Shown piece by piece: positions 30,523-38,083 of a stretch of DNA of 64,000 nt. Positions within the stretch are counted from its first letter, which is position 1, and the number at the start of each line of letters is the position of its first letter. The position numbers and the translations under genes are program-made. Source of the stretch: an uncultured Clostridia bacterium (GTDB lineage: Bacteria > Bacillota > Clostridia > Christensenellales > Borkfalkiaceae); NCBI GenBank assembly GCA_947625095.1, contig CANQMX010000004.1:1-64000 (forward strand), given 5' to 3'. The notes under the pieces are model-generated. The model was given only the letters and a program-made list of their open reading frames with translations, searched no databases and had not been told where the DNA came from.

Positions 30523-30972
30523 TCATGCCTGTTTCTTTTCCGCGCTCGCTTGTCTGTTCAGTTTCCGAAGCAGATAGTCGAGAATGGATTTATCGCTACC
30601 GCGGGCGGGCTTGATACGACAGCGAAGTTCATCTCCGTCCTCGTCCACGTTTGCGACCTCGTAGACCGTATAGGTACGTACTTCGCCCGTGTCGGGGTCT
30701 GTCATGCTTTCATCGTGCATTTCAAGCTCGGCAGTAGGGGATAACTCGAACACCATGTCCAACACTTCATAGCCGCCTTGATCGTGGGCGTTGAAGTCCA
30801 CCTTCGTTTCGCGCCCGTTCACTTTGCCGTGTACGGCATAACCCCACATCTTGCGACCGTCTTTTGTCTCGAACTGTTCACGCTCCACGATAAGCCGCTT
30901 TTGGGGCGTTTCTACCGTTGCTTCTGCCGTCGCCGCTTCTGCCGTTACTGTCTTTTTCGTTTCGTTTGCCAT
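30523..30972 (-). CDS. Candidate single-stranded DNA-binding protein
   Basis: 149 residues. After a low-complexity Ala/Thr leader (to about residue 25), a beta-rich core reads LIVEREQFETKDGRKMWGYA, then GKVNGRETKVDFNAHDQGGY and VLDMVFELSPTAELEMHDES. It ends with a Lys-rich tail. Strand-rich, acidic, about 120-residue core of the kind seen in phage SSBs (gpV role). No motif proves it; assignment depends on size, fold impression and place next to a terminator. RBS AAAGGACGG. Confidence 0.5.
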   Translation of the reverse strand: MANETKKTVTAEAATAEATVETPQKRLIVEREQFETKDGRKMWGYAVHGKVNGRETKVDFNAHDQGGYEVLDMVFELSPTAELEMHDESMTDPDTGEVRTYTVYEVANVDEDGDELRCRIKPARGSDKSILDYLLRKLNRQASAEKKQA

Positions 30973-31160
30973 TTGTTACTACCGTCCTTTGCCGTCTCTC
31001 CGCGCTGTCTAAATTTTTATTTACCCTTGCGGGTATGGTCGGGAACAGCGGAGTTGCACCGCCCGATACTACTTTCCCGATAGCGGCGGGGCAATGCCGG
31101 AGGAAAACATCACCCCGCTTGTTTGTGCGCCGTAAGGAGAGAACGGCGCAAGTATGAACT

Positions 31161-31784
31161 TTATTCCTCTTGCATGGGCTGATTACAGTCAATGCACAAA
31201 ATCCGCACTTCCTTTGTCGCCCGCACAGAGTTACCGCAGATAGGGCAGATATATTTGCGCGTAGACGACGTTTTCACCGTTTGTCCTTTCATGACGGGCA
31301 ATCGGTAGATGATAGAGAAAGCGGGACATTCGTCCTTGAATTTGTCAATGCGCTTTTTGCTTTCGTCCGTAAGTTCCGTAACCGACCAACCTACCGTTTT
31401 TTCACAGTCAACCTTTAAGCCGTGCGTTTCAGCAATCTTCTTGAATAACTTGTTATGATAATTGCCGCCGCGTGAAGTGTCCTGCATATTGTGAACACTT
31501 GCGTATTGATGACACATTTCATGAAGCATGGTCGCCGCGATCGCGTAAAACGGGCGGTCTAATTGTTGCGCCGTGATATTCAGTTCATGTTCACCCTCGT
31601 CCTCAACATTTTCCCGCCAAACTTTTTTGACCGACCACCAGCCGCACGTTTTGTTGCGTTCGTCCCGCTGTACCGTGATGACGGGCTTTTTCAATTCACC
31701 GCCGAAGAATGCCGTGTTACAAAAATCGTACAGTCTGCCGAGGCTTTCGACCGTTTCAATGAGCCGTTTCGTTCCGTTTTCCAT
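31161..31784 (-). CDS. SprT-like zinc metalloprotease
   Basis: 207 residues, first gene of the prophage. The zinc site is ATMLHEMCHQYASVHN (HExxH with downstream HNKLF). A C-terminal zinc ribbon CPICGNSVRATKEVRILCID plus C follows, exactly the SprT/Spartan arrangement. Family members act on DNA-bound proteins. On a phage that replicates with a covalent Rep-DNA link, release of protein-DNA adducts is an attractive but unproven job. RBS GCGAGGTAGCGAG. The 30973-31160 gap downstream has hairpins (TGCGCCG...CGGCGCA) but no gene. Confidence 0.85.
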   Translation of the reverse strand: MENGTKRLIETVESLGRLYDFCNTAFFGGELKKPVITVQRDERNKTCGWWSVKKVWRENVEDEGEHELNITAQQLDRPFYAIAATMLHEMCHQYASVHNMQDTSRGGNYHNKLFKKIAETHGLKVDCEKTVGWSVTELTDESKKRIDKFKDECPAFSIIYRLPVMKGQTVKTSSTRKYICPICGNSVRATKEVRILCIDCNQPMQEE

Positions 31785-31855
31785 TCTCGCTACCTCGCTT
31801 TCGTTATTTGAACAGAAAAAATGGCTTAAAACAGATTTCTTACTGTTCTAAACCA

Positions 31856-31871
31856 TTGTAAAACTTTACAA
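31856..31871. promoter_or_regulatory. Palindrome abutting attR
   Basis: TTGTAAA-AC-TTTACAA, a perfect 7-bp dyad touching the right direct repeat and upstream of the first prophage gene. Possible repressor or integration-protein site. Confidence 0.55.
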
Positions 31872-31886
31872 CGCTCCTATCCTTCT
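31871..31886. repeat. Right 16-bp direct repeat (attR candidate)
   Basis: ACGCTCCTATCCTTCT, matching 20260-20275 exactly. Host sequence resumes with the FNT promoter 20 bp later. Confidence 0.75.
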
Positions 31887-31905
31887 CAAAAAAACAAAAT
31901 TTCCT

Positions 31906-31934
31906 TTGACAGCCGCCCGCGGTTGTGCTATAAT
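31906..31934 (+). promoter_or_regulatory. Strong consensus promoter of the FNT gene
   Basis: TTGACA, 17 bp, TATAAT: a full consensus match, only 20 bp outside the prophage boundary. Confidence 0.9.
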
Positions 31935-31967
31935 TTTTGCCGAAAAACGGCGAAAGGAGGGCGAACC

Positions 31968-32822
31968 ATGAAAAAACAGCCCACAAAAAATCGACTCCAA
32001 AAAAGCAGCCTGCGCACCACAACTTTGGACATCCTCAAAAAGGTCATTGACGGTTTCCTTGCGGGTGCGCTCATCTCGATCGGCGGGGCGGTATTCCTCG
32101 CGTGCTATGGCGAGATGCCCCCCATCGGCAAATATGTGGGCGCGGTGTTCTTCTGCACGGCGCTCCTCTGTATCTGTATTAAAGGATTCGCGCTGTACAC
32201 GGGCAAGATCGGGTATGTGCTCGAACAGCACTCCAAGGAGGATCTCTCCGTCATGCTGCTGGGGCTGCTCGGGAATTTTATCGGCACGGTCGCGTGCGGA
32301 TACCTTCTCGCCGCCGCCGTTCCCACGTTGAAGGAAGCGGCGTTTGCGCTCTGCGAGGGCAAATTGCAGTCGCAGGCGTGGTGGCAGACGCTCGTCAGGG
32401 CATTTTTCTGCGGAATTCTCGTCTTTCTCGCGGTGGATATCTACCGCAACCACAAGACGCCGCTCGGCGTAGTGTTCTGTATTCCGGCCTTCATTTTGAG
32501 CGGTTACGAGCACTCCATCGCCGATATGTTCTACTTCGCCGCCTCGGGCATCGCCTCGGGGGAAGCGCTCCTCTTCATTTGGCTCGTCATCTTGGGGAAC
32601 TCCCTCGGCGGCCTCATGATCCCCGCCCTCAAACTTGTGGGCGCAAAGAAGCCCGCCGCGACGGGAAATCCTCATACCGAGGCTCCACAGGAGCCGAGTG
32701 TATCTTCCCCTGCCGAACCCCTCTCTTCTCCTCATACCGCCCCGTCCGCAGAGCCTCCCTCCCAAGCGGAAGAGCCCGCCCCCGACGACACCACCCCCGC
32801 CGACACCACCCCCACCGAATAA
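31968..32822 (+). CDS. Formate/nitrite transporter family channel
   Basis: 284 residues. Moves small monovalent anions such as formate or nitrite across the membrane. Six membrane segments are visible between residues about 20 and 230. Signature stretches are GFLAGALISIGGAVFLACYG, LGLLGNFIGTVACGYLLAA and CIPAFILSGYEHSIADMFYF, which contains the pore His. RBS AAAGGAGGGCGAACC. The last about 50 residues are Pro/Thr/Glu-rich and not part of the fold; this tail is partly encoded by repeat family A (32671-32704) read in frame. Confidence 0.88.
   Translation: MKKQPTKNRLQKSSLRTTTLDILKKVIDGFLAGALISIGGAVFLACYGEMPPIGKYVGAVFFCTALLCICIKGFALYTGKIGYVLEQHSKEDLSVMLLGLLGNFIGTVACGYLLAAAVPTLKEAAFALCEGKLQSQAWWQTLVRAFFCGILVFLAVDIYRNHKTPLGVVFCIPAFILSGYEHSIADMFYFAASGIASGEALLFIWLVILGNSLGGLMIPALKLVGAKKPAATGNPHTEAPQEPSVSSPAEPLSSPHTAPSAEPPSQAEEPAPDDTTPADTTPTE
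32671..32704. repeat. Family A repeat inside a coding region
   Basis: CTCATACCGA-GGCTCC-ACA-GGAGCC-GAGTGTATC with a short 6-bp stem. Translated in frame within the tail of the FNT protein (PHTEAPQEPSVSSP). Confidence 0.85.
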
Positions 32823-32885
32823 CTTACCAACGCCCCGCGGCGCGGACATTCGTCCGCGCCGCTCATCTCGCCCTCTACACGCAAT

Positions 32886-32912
32886 GCGCCCCGCGGCTCC
32901 GCCGCGGGGCGC
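32886..32912. terminator. Terminator between FNT and BspA-like genes
   Basis: GCGCCCCGCGGC-TCC-GCCGCGGGGCGC followed by TCTCTCTTTTTT on the plus strand; convergent genes share it. Confidence 0.8.
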
Positions 32913-32924
32913 AATCTCTCTTTT

Positions 32925-35582
32925 TTAGTTCATTACTACATTCCCCTCTTTATCTATCGTCCCGTCTGTACATGTAATAGTGTAATCGCCGGTACCGCTA
33001 TCCAAACTCCAATTCATATCTGTGTCATAGGGATATTCTCCTTTGCATATCTCCTGCCATTCTTTTACCGTTCCCATGAATTGAATGTCAATCAATTCTC
33101 CGCAACAGTAGAATGCCTCATATCCAATCACTGTCACAGTGTTGGGAATAGTTATCTTCGTCAGATTTACACAACGACTAAACGTAGCCGAACCAATCGA
33201 AACGACACTATTCGGAATGGTGACTTCCGTAAGTGTCTCGCACTGCGCAAAAGCGTTTTCCGCAATCGTCTTTGTCCCCGCACGAACGATGTACTCGCCA
33301 GCAAGATTTGGTTGTGCCATAATAAGATGATTGCCGATATACAGCACACCGTCCTCATCCCAATGACTTGGGTCATTATAATAGGCAGTACCTTCAAACG
33401 CCGACACACCTATCGAGATGACGCTGTCCGGAATGGTGATTCTCTTTAACCCGGTACATCCATAAAATGCTCCTCCCTTTATTTCGGTTATTCCATTCGG
33501 AATAGTCAGGTCGGAAACTTCCTGCCCGTCCAGATACAAATGGTGGGCGAGTGCAAGCGGATTGGAAAGATCGGGCGTCGCAAGGCTGAAATAACTGTTA
33601 CACCATGCCGTAAGGTCGGAAATATAAACGGCGGTGAGATTGGTACAATCCTCAAACGCAAAACTTCCGATTGCAACGGTACCTTTGAACGTTATACTAT
33701 TCAGCCGGCTACATTTCTCAAAGGCTTCCCACGCGATTATCGCGCCTGCGGGGATCGTGATATCGGTTAATCCATCACAATTACTGAACGCATTGTCCCC
33801 GATTTCCGTTACGCTTGAGGGAATAATGATATCGGTTAGTCCATTACAACCGTTGAAGGCCCAGTTCTTGATTTTTGTCACACCATTGGGAATCGTTACT
33901 GCGCCTTTGATCGCTTTGGGCACATGAACGATCTCTGTTTGCTCTTTGTTGTACAAAATTCCGCCTTGGCAACTGTAACTCGAATTATTTACATCAACTG
34001 TAATGCTTTCAAGTCCGTTACAGAAAGAAAACGCTCTCACCCCGATCGCAGTCACGCCGCGTCCGATTGTTATCGTTTTCAGCCCCCTACACGCCTCAAA
34101 GGCTCCCATGCCGATTGTTACCACGCTATCGGGAATGGCAATGCTCGTAAGGTCAGAACAGACTTTTCCACCGGAATCGTAATACTTACTCGAGAATGCC
34201 CACGCGGCAATCGTCTTTGTCCCCGCGCGCACGGTATAATCTCCCGAAAGCGTTGTCTTTGCCTGGATGAGATGATTATCAATATACAGCACGCCGTCCG
34301 CATCCCAATGGGTTGGATCGTTAAAGTAGGCGGAATTATTAAACGCCGCATATCCAATCGACGTTACGCTGTCGGGAATGGTAATATCCGTCATCCCATC
34401 ACAATTACAAAATGCGCCGTCGCCAATCGCTGTTATGTCGCTCGGAATGACGCTGTTTTTGCAACCCAAAATCAAAGTGCCTGTTGCAATCTCAATCAAA
34501 CATTCTTGTTCGCTTTTATAATTCGGATTATCTTCTGTAACGATGATATGTTCAAGAGTGTTGTTTTTCATGACCAGCGCACCGGGTTCAATCGTTTGAA
34601 TGCTACCCGGAATTGTAATGCTCGTAATCCCCGTGCAATAGTCAAATGCGTATTGATAAATTCTTGTTACAAATTTTCCGTTATACCCATAAGGGATAAC
34701 GATATCTCCGCTTATGCTTATATTGGTATTTGTACCTACCGCGTATGTATTCGTTGTCGTGTTGTAGGAATAGCGGAGTCCCTCGGTGTATTCCCATTCC
34801 GCTCCGCAAGTATCGTACCACTTGCACTTGTTTTCTGCCGTAAATTGGTGCGACAACGGTTCGCTTTCGATTGTGTAAAGTTCTGTATCGCCTGTATCGT
34901 CGGCAAAATTTCGTTTGCAACGCGAACATCTCCAATAATCGATCGTCCCTGCCGAAATACAGGTCGCTGTACCGGCATAAAACGTCATATCATGCCCGAG
35001 CGCCGTGCCGGTCTTTGTGCGCGTATCGTTTTCGCCGCAAGTGCAATGACCCGTCTCTGTTCCGTCGCGTTCGCACGTTGCGTCGTTGTTGTATTCGTAC
35101 CCTGTGAAGTTGTGCGTATGGGACGTTTCATGGCCGCCGCCTTCTTCCTCGGAGCCGCCTTGCTCGCCGCCCTCGTCGGGGTTACCTTCGTCGGGTTCTT
35201 CGTCTCCGCCTGTACCTTCACCACCTTCGTCGGGGTTGCCCTCGTCGGGTTCTTCATCGCCGCCTTGTCCGCCGCCCTCGCTGGGTTCTTGTTCTCCGCC
35301 CGAGCCTTCACCGCCTTCATCGGGAGTTTCGTCTCCGCCTGTACCTTCACCGCCCCCATCGGGTTCTTGCTCGCCACCTTCGTCGGGGTTCGTGTCCTCG
35401 TCTTCTTCGGTCTCTTTGTTTCCGCCCTCTCCGTCATCATCTTGATTGTTCTCCGTGCTCTCCTGCCCGTTCGGTGTCGTACCCGCGGGGGCTTTGGGTG
35501 TTTCGCCGCACGCCGCGAGGCCGAAGCAGAGGCAAAATGCCGCGACAAGAGCCAACAACACCGTTAAAAATTTGTGTTTCAT
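32925..35582 (-). CDS. BspA-like leucine-rich repeat lipoprotein
   Basis: 885 residues, surface-exposed. Lipoprotein signal with Cys in CFGLAACGE. A long Gly/Glu/Pro/Asp low-complexity linker (about 35-165) sets the domain away from the cell. A Cys/His module (HTHNFTGYEYNNDATCERDG ... HCTCGEND) is repeated about twice, then some 20 LRR_5 repeats of the ITIPDSVTSIGYAAFNNS type, interrupted by HWDADGVLYIDNHLIQ inserts. Probably binds host or microbial ligands. Start at MKHKFL after AGGAGAAAGGTAAC. Paralogue at 39834. A large antisense open frame over the linker is a composition artefact. Confidence 0.9.
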   Translation of the reverse strand: MKHKFLTVLLALVAAFCLCFGLAACGETPKAPAGTTPNGQESTENNQDDDGEGGNKETEEDEDTNPDEGGEQEPDGGGEGTGGDETPDEGGEGSGGEQEPSEGGGQGGDEEPDEGNPDEGGEGTGGDEEPDEGNPDEGGEQGGSEEEGGGHETSHTHNFTGYEYNNDATCERDGTETGHCTCGENDTRTKTGTALGHDMTFYAGTATCISAGTIDYWRCSRCKRNFADDTGDTELYTIESEPLSHQFTAENKCKWYDTCGAEWEYTEGLRYSYNTTTNTYAVGTNTNISISGDIVIPYGYNGKFVTRIYQYAFDYCTGITSITIPGSIQTIEPGALVMKNNTLEHIIVTEDNPNYKSEQECLIEIATGTLILGCKNSVIPSDITAIGDGAFCNCDGMTDITIPDSVTSIGYAAFNNSAYFNDPTHWDADGVLYIDNHLIQAKTTLSGDYTVRAGTKTIAAWAFSSKYYDSGGKVCSDLTSIAIPDSVVTIGMGAFEACRGLKTITIGRGVTAIGVRAFSFCNGLESITVDVNNSSYSCQGGILYNKEQTEIVHVPKAIKGAVTIPNGVTKIKNWAFNGCNGLTDIIIPSSVTEIGDNAFSNCDGLTDITIPAGAIIAWEAFEKCSRLNSITFKGTVAIGSFAFEDCTNLTAVYISDLTAWCNSYFSLATPDLSNPLALAHHLYLDGQEVSDLTIPNGITEIKGGAFYGCTGLKRITIPDSVISIGVSAFEGTAYYNDPSHWDEDGVLYIGNHLIMAQPNLAGEYIVRAGTKTIAENAFAQCETLTEVTIPNSVVSIGSATFSRCVNLTKITIPNTVTVIGYEAFYCCGELIDIQFMGTVKEWQEICKGEYPYDTDMNWSLDSGTGDYTITCTDGTIDKEGNVVMN

Positions 35583-35667
35583 GTTACCTTTCTCCTGTAA
35601 AAAATTTGCGGGCAAAAAAATAAGGACGCTCCAATACGGAACGCCCGCAGAGAGTATCCCGCATTGT

Positions 35668-35757
35668 TGCGACACAATTCTCCGACACATTGGAAAAAAG
35701 GATACACCTATGCCAGGTTGTAGCCAATGTGCCGAAAATTATTCAAATTGTGTCGCA
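35668..35757. promoter_or_regulatory. Large double dyad upstream of the LRR gene
   Basis: TGCGACACAATT (35668-35679) is inverted at 35746-35757, and inside it CGACACATTGG (35683-35693) is nearly inverted at 35724-35734 (CCAATGTGCCG). Candidate binding sites for a regulator of the surface protein, or a stable leader structure. Confidence 0.6.
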
Positions 35758-35841
35758 TTTTCAGTATACCACGCCCGCAAAAATTTTGCAAGATTTTCCG
35801 CAAATTTTCCCTTCCTCCTCATACCGAACCTGCGCTGTAAT

Positions 35842-35990
35842 AATGTCATGTCGAGCGGAGCATAGCGTAGTCGAGACATCTCTACCATATCCCCTCATAC
35901 CTCCCCCGTTCTCGCCTCCGCGCCTTGTCCTGTCCTATATAAATCCCCCTCCCCGCGGCTTTGCCGCGGGGAGGGGGACACAGGGGGGCT
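35842..35990. repeat. Repeat cluster
   Basis: GTCGAGCGGAGCATAGCGTA then GTCGAGACATCTC (35847-35882) is an inverted-repeat unit found once here. A family C hairpin, CCCCCTCCCCGCGG to CCGCGGGGAGGGGG plus ACACAGGGGGG, follows at 35945-35990. A half copy of family A (CTCATACCGAACC) lies at 35818. Confidence 0.65.
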
Positions 35991-36024
35991 ACCTCTCTCC
36001 TCGCTCCTTCCCACCCTCTTTTCC

Positions 36025-36080
36025 CTCATACCGAACCCGCGCCCGCCGCGCAGAGCGCGGCGGGCGCGGGTGAGCGTATC
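36025..36080. repeat. Family A palindromic repeat, copy 8
   Basis: CTCATACCGAACCCGCGCCC to GGGCGCGGGTGAGCGTATC with a hairpin core of about 18-bp arms. Confidence 0.75.
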
Positions 36081-36207
36081 TAAAAAAAATTTTTTCCGAG
36101 TTTTTTCAAAAAATATGGCATACATCCCCGAAAAGGAAAAAATTTTGTGCTACCATTACATTGTGGAAAGAGAAAAAGCGCATTCGGATAGCCCCGCGCC
36201 GAGCGAA

Positions 36208-36276
36208 TAACGCTCCCCGCTGCGCCGCGCGCTGCCGCAAGGGCGGCGGCAGCGCGCGGCGCAGCGGGGAGCGTTA
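36208..36276. repeat. Perfect 31-bp-arm hairpin
   Basis: Two perfectly complementary 31-nt arms, beginning TAACGCTCCCCGC and ending GCGGGGAGCGTTA, around the 7-nt loop AAGGGCG. A T/A-rich stretch follows. No gene lies in 35691-36436; apart from repeats and this hairpin the sequence is AT-rich and featureless. Confidence 0.85.
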
Positions 36277-36436
36277 AAGCGGAAAATTTTTATTTTATTT
36301 TCCCGATTTTTTCACAATTTTTATGGCATTTTTGGGGCGGGTTCGCCCATTTTTTCGGCGTTTTCCGCCCGCAAAAATTCGCAAAATCCCCTCAAAATCT
36401 CGTCAAAAACCCCTAAAAACTCCGTTCAAAATTTGC

Positions 36437-37252
36437 TCATTCCTCGTCGAAGCGGTGGCGGACGCCCGATTTATCCTTGTATTCGACGACCATCGAAAGG
36501 CTCACGTTTTCCACGCTCCGAAAGATATTTTGCTCGATCTCAGGGTCGTCCTTTGCGAGAGTTGCGATGAGTTCCTTCACCTTTTTGCGCTTGCCGTCCT
36601 CGTATCTTCCGTCGGTAAATTTGCAAGCGCAGCGCAAAAATTCCAGCTTGTTGTAGTCGCGCCACGCGATGATGTCCCTTTCGCGGATGAGGTACATCGG
36701 GCGGATGAGTTCCATCCCCTCGAAATTTTCGCTCTTCACTTTGGGGAGCATGGTCTGCACCTGTCCGCCGTAGAGCATCCCCATGAGAATGGTCTCGATG
36801 ACGTCGTCAAAGTGGTGGCCGAGGGCAATTTTGTTGCACCCGAGCGCCTTCGCCTTGGCGTAAAGGTTGCCCCGCCGCATCCGCGCGCAGAGATAGCACG
36901 GCGATTTTTCTACGGGGTACACGCTTGCGAAGATGTCCGTCTCGAAGATGGAGACGGGCACGCCGAGAAGCGCGGCGTTTTTTTCGATGCGGGCACGGTT
37001 TTCCGCGCTGTACCCGGGATCCATGACGAGAAACACAAGCTCAAACGGAAATTTGCGGTGGCGTTGTAACTCCTGAAAGAGTTTTGCCATGAGCATGGAA
37101 TCCTTGCCGCCCGAAATGCAGACGGCGATTTTATCTTCCGGCTGCAACAATTTGTAGGTGACGACGGCCTTTGTGAATTTGGAAAAGATCGCCTTGTGGA
37201 ATTTTTTGCGAAGGCACTCTTCCGCCCGCGCCTGAATTTCTGCTTGCTCCAT
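36437..37252 (-). CDS. TtcA-like PP-loop tRNA thiolase
   Basis: 271 residues. Adenylates a tRNA cytidine before sulfur insertion. Motifs: PP-loop VCISGGKDSMLMA (near residue 49), cysteines in SPCYLCARMRRG that in this family hold an iron-sulfur cluster, and ALGHHFDDVIETILMGMLYG. Near the end FLRCACKFTDG supplies another Cys pair. It matches the TtcA/TtuA superfamily; the exact nucleotide modified is not certain. Start at MEQAEI, which follows TATAAT by six bases, so the mRNA is probably leaderless. Confidence 0.85.
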   Translation of the reverse strand: MEQAEIQARAEECLRKKFHKAIFSKFTKAVVTYKLLQPEDKIAVCISGGKDSMLMAKLFQELQRHRKFPFELVFLVMDPGYSAENRARIEKNAALLGVPVSIFETDIFASVYPVEKSPCYLCARMRRGNLYAKAKALGCNKIALGHHFDDVIETILMGMLYGGQVQTMLPKVKSENFEGMELIRPMYLIRERDIIAWRDYNKLEFLRCACKFTDGRYEDGKRKKVKELIATLAKDDPEIEQNIFRSVENVSLSMVVEYKDKSGVRHRFDEE

Positions 37253-37258
37253 ACTTTG

Positions 37259-37287
37259 ATTATACCAAAATCCCCCGCCCTTGACAA
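37259..37287 (-). promoter_or_regulatory. Promoter for a leaderless TtcA-like mRNA
   Basis: TTGTCA, 17 bp, TATAAT on the minus strand; CAAAGT separates -10 and start codon. Confidence 0.7.
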
Positions 37288-37302
37288 GCAAAGTTTAATG
37301 AT

Positions 37303-37541
37303 AACCCGCGAACCTGACAAGGTGCAGATTTCGCGGGTTCTGTCGAGCGCGGCCTCGTCGCCGCAAACTCTGCTTGTAGCCCTTCCCGCAAGCGGCAAGG
37401 GCATCTTCGCTTCGTTGTCCCTCCTCTCCCCACAAAAATACTGCGTCTTTTTGTGGGGACCCCTTTTTTGCTCGACAGAACCCGCTTTATAAGCCCTCAA
37501 TATCCCACGCCCGCCCCGCCAAAAGGCGGGGCGGGCGTGGG
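37303..37541. repeat. Structured region with echoes of the rnpB 3' end
   Basis: GCGGGTTCTGTCGAGC (37333-37348) is inverted at 37470-37485, and GGTTCTGTCGAGCGCGG recurs inside the 3' end of rnpB (37563-37580). Also present: hairpins AACCCGCGAA/TTCGCGGGTT, CCCCACAAAAA/TTTTTGTGGGG and a 17-bp-arm GC hairpin at 37504-37541. No coding gene. Confidence 0.7.
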
Positions 37542-37544
37542 ATA

Positions 37545-37988
37545 CGAGCGAACCTGTAAGCCGGGTTCTGTCGAGCGCGGTCATTTATCTACGCCTACCG
37601 TCGCCGATAGGCTCCAGCGTTATTCACGGATCTCCTCGGGCGGGCAACCCTGTATGAGAAGATCCCAAACTTGCATCGGACGGGGTTTACATGGCACGGG
37701 GCGTTACCGTCCCGTCGGTGAGCTCTTACCTCGCCTTTCCACCTTTGCCGCGCAAACAATTCCACGCGGGTCTTTCTGAAAACCCTTTCGGGTCTCTTGA
37801 AACCGTTATGCGGTTTTTGCTCGCAAAAACCGCAACTGCGCTGTTTGGGAATTGTTTGCTCGGCCGTCTATTTCTGTTGCACTTTCCTTAGGGTCGCCCC
37901 CACCTGACGTTATCAGGCGTCCTGCCCTGCGATGCCCGGACTTTCCTCATCGCGCCAAAAGCGCGCCGCAACCGCGTAGTCCGCTCGG
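37545..37988 (-). ncRNA. rnpB: RNase P RNA, type A
   Basis: The catalytic RNA that trims tRNA 5' leaders. Minus-strand landmarks: GAGGAAAGTCCGGGCATCGC near the 5' end, AGGGCAGGACGCC, the CCTAAGGAAAGTGC region, and AGAACCCGGCTTACAGG at the 3' end. The outer helix pairs CGAGCG at both ends, setting the boundaries to within a few bases. Confidence 0.95.
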
Positions 37989-38083
37989 ATCGCAAATATT
38001 ATACCACAAAATTTGAAAAAGCACTTGTTTTTTGAGGGGAATATGTTAAAATAAATGTGGAATTTATCCGAGGGGGATTTTTT

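Larger units (their letters stand above)
20260..31886 (-). mobile_element. Inovirus-like (filamentous phage) prophage
   Basis: An 11.6-kb block between perfect 16-bp direct repeats, with visibly lower GC than its surroundings and nearly all genes on the minus strand. In transcription order it carries: SprT-like protease, an SSB candidate, three small proteins, a single-span ectodomain protein, an SGNH hydrolase, a pIII-like protein, a 26-aa membrane peptide, a 203-aa His/Cys-repeat membrane protein, a 150-aa protein, a 30-aa membrane peptide, a Zot/pI-like ATPase, an HUH Rep and an IS30 transposase. HUH Rep plus membrane ATPase plus tiny single-span proteins plus a signal-and-anchor protein is the filamentous phage pattern. 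A conjugative or rolling-circle plasmid is the main alternative, but relaxase, coupling protein and type IV secretion genes are absent. Confidence 0.8.

Noticed and set aside
20260-31886. Conjugative plasmid or ICE
   Set aside because: No relaxase, coupling protein, VirB/Tra set or large integrase; the HUH protein matches replication initiators rather than mobilisation relaxases.
33924-35567. A 547-codon open frame on the plus strand
   Set aside because: Lies antisense to the BspA-like gene; its length comes from the repetitive LRR and Gly/Glu linker codons, and it has no ribosome site or family resemblance.
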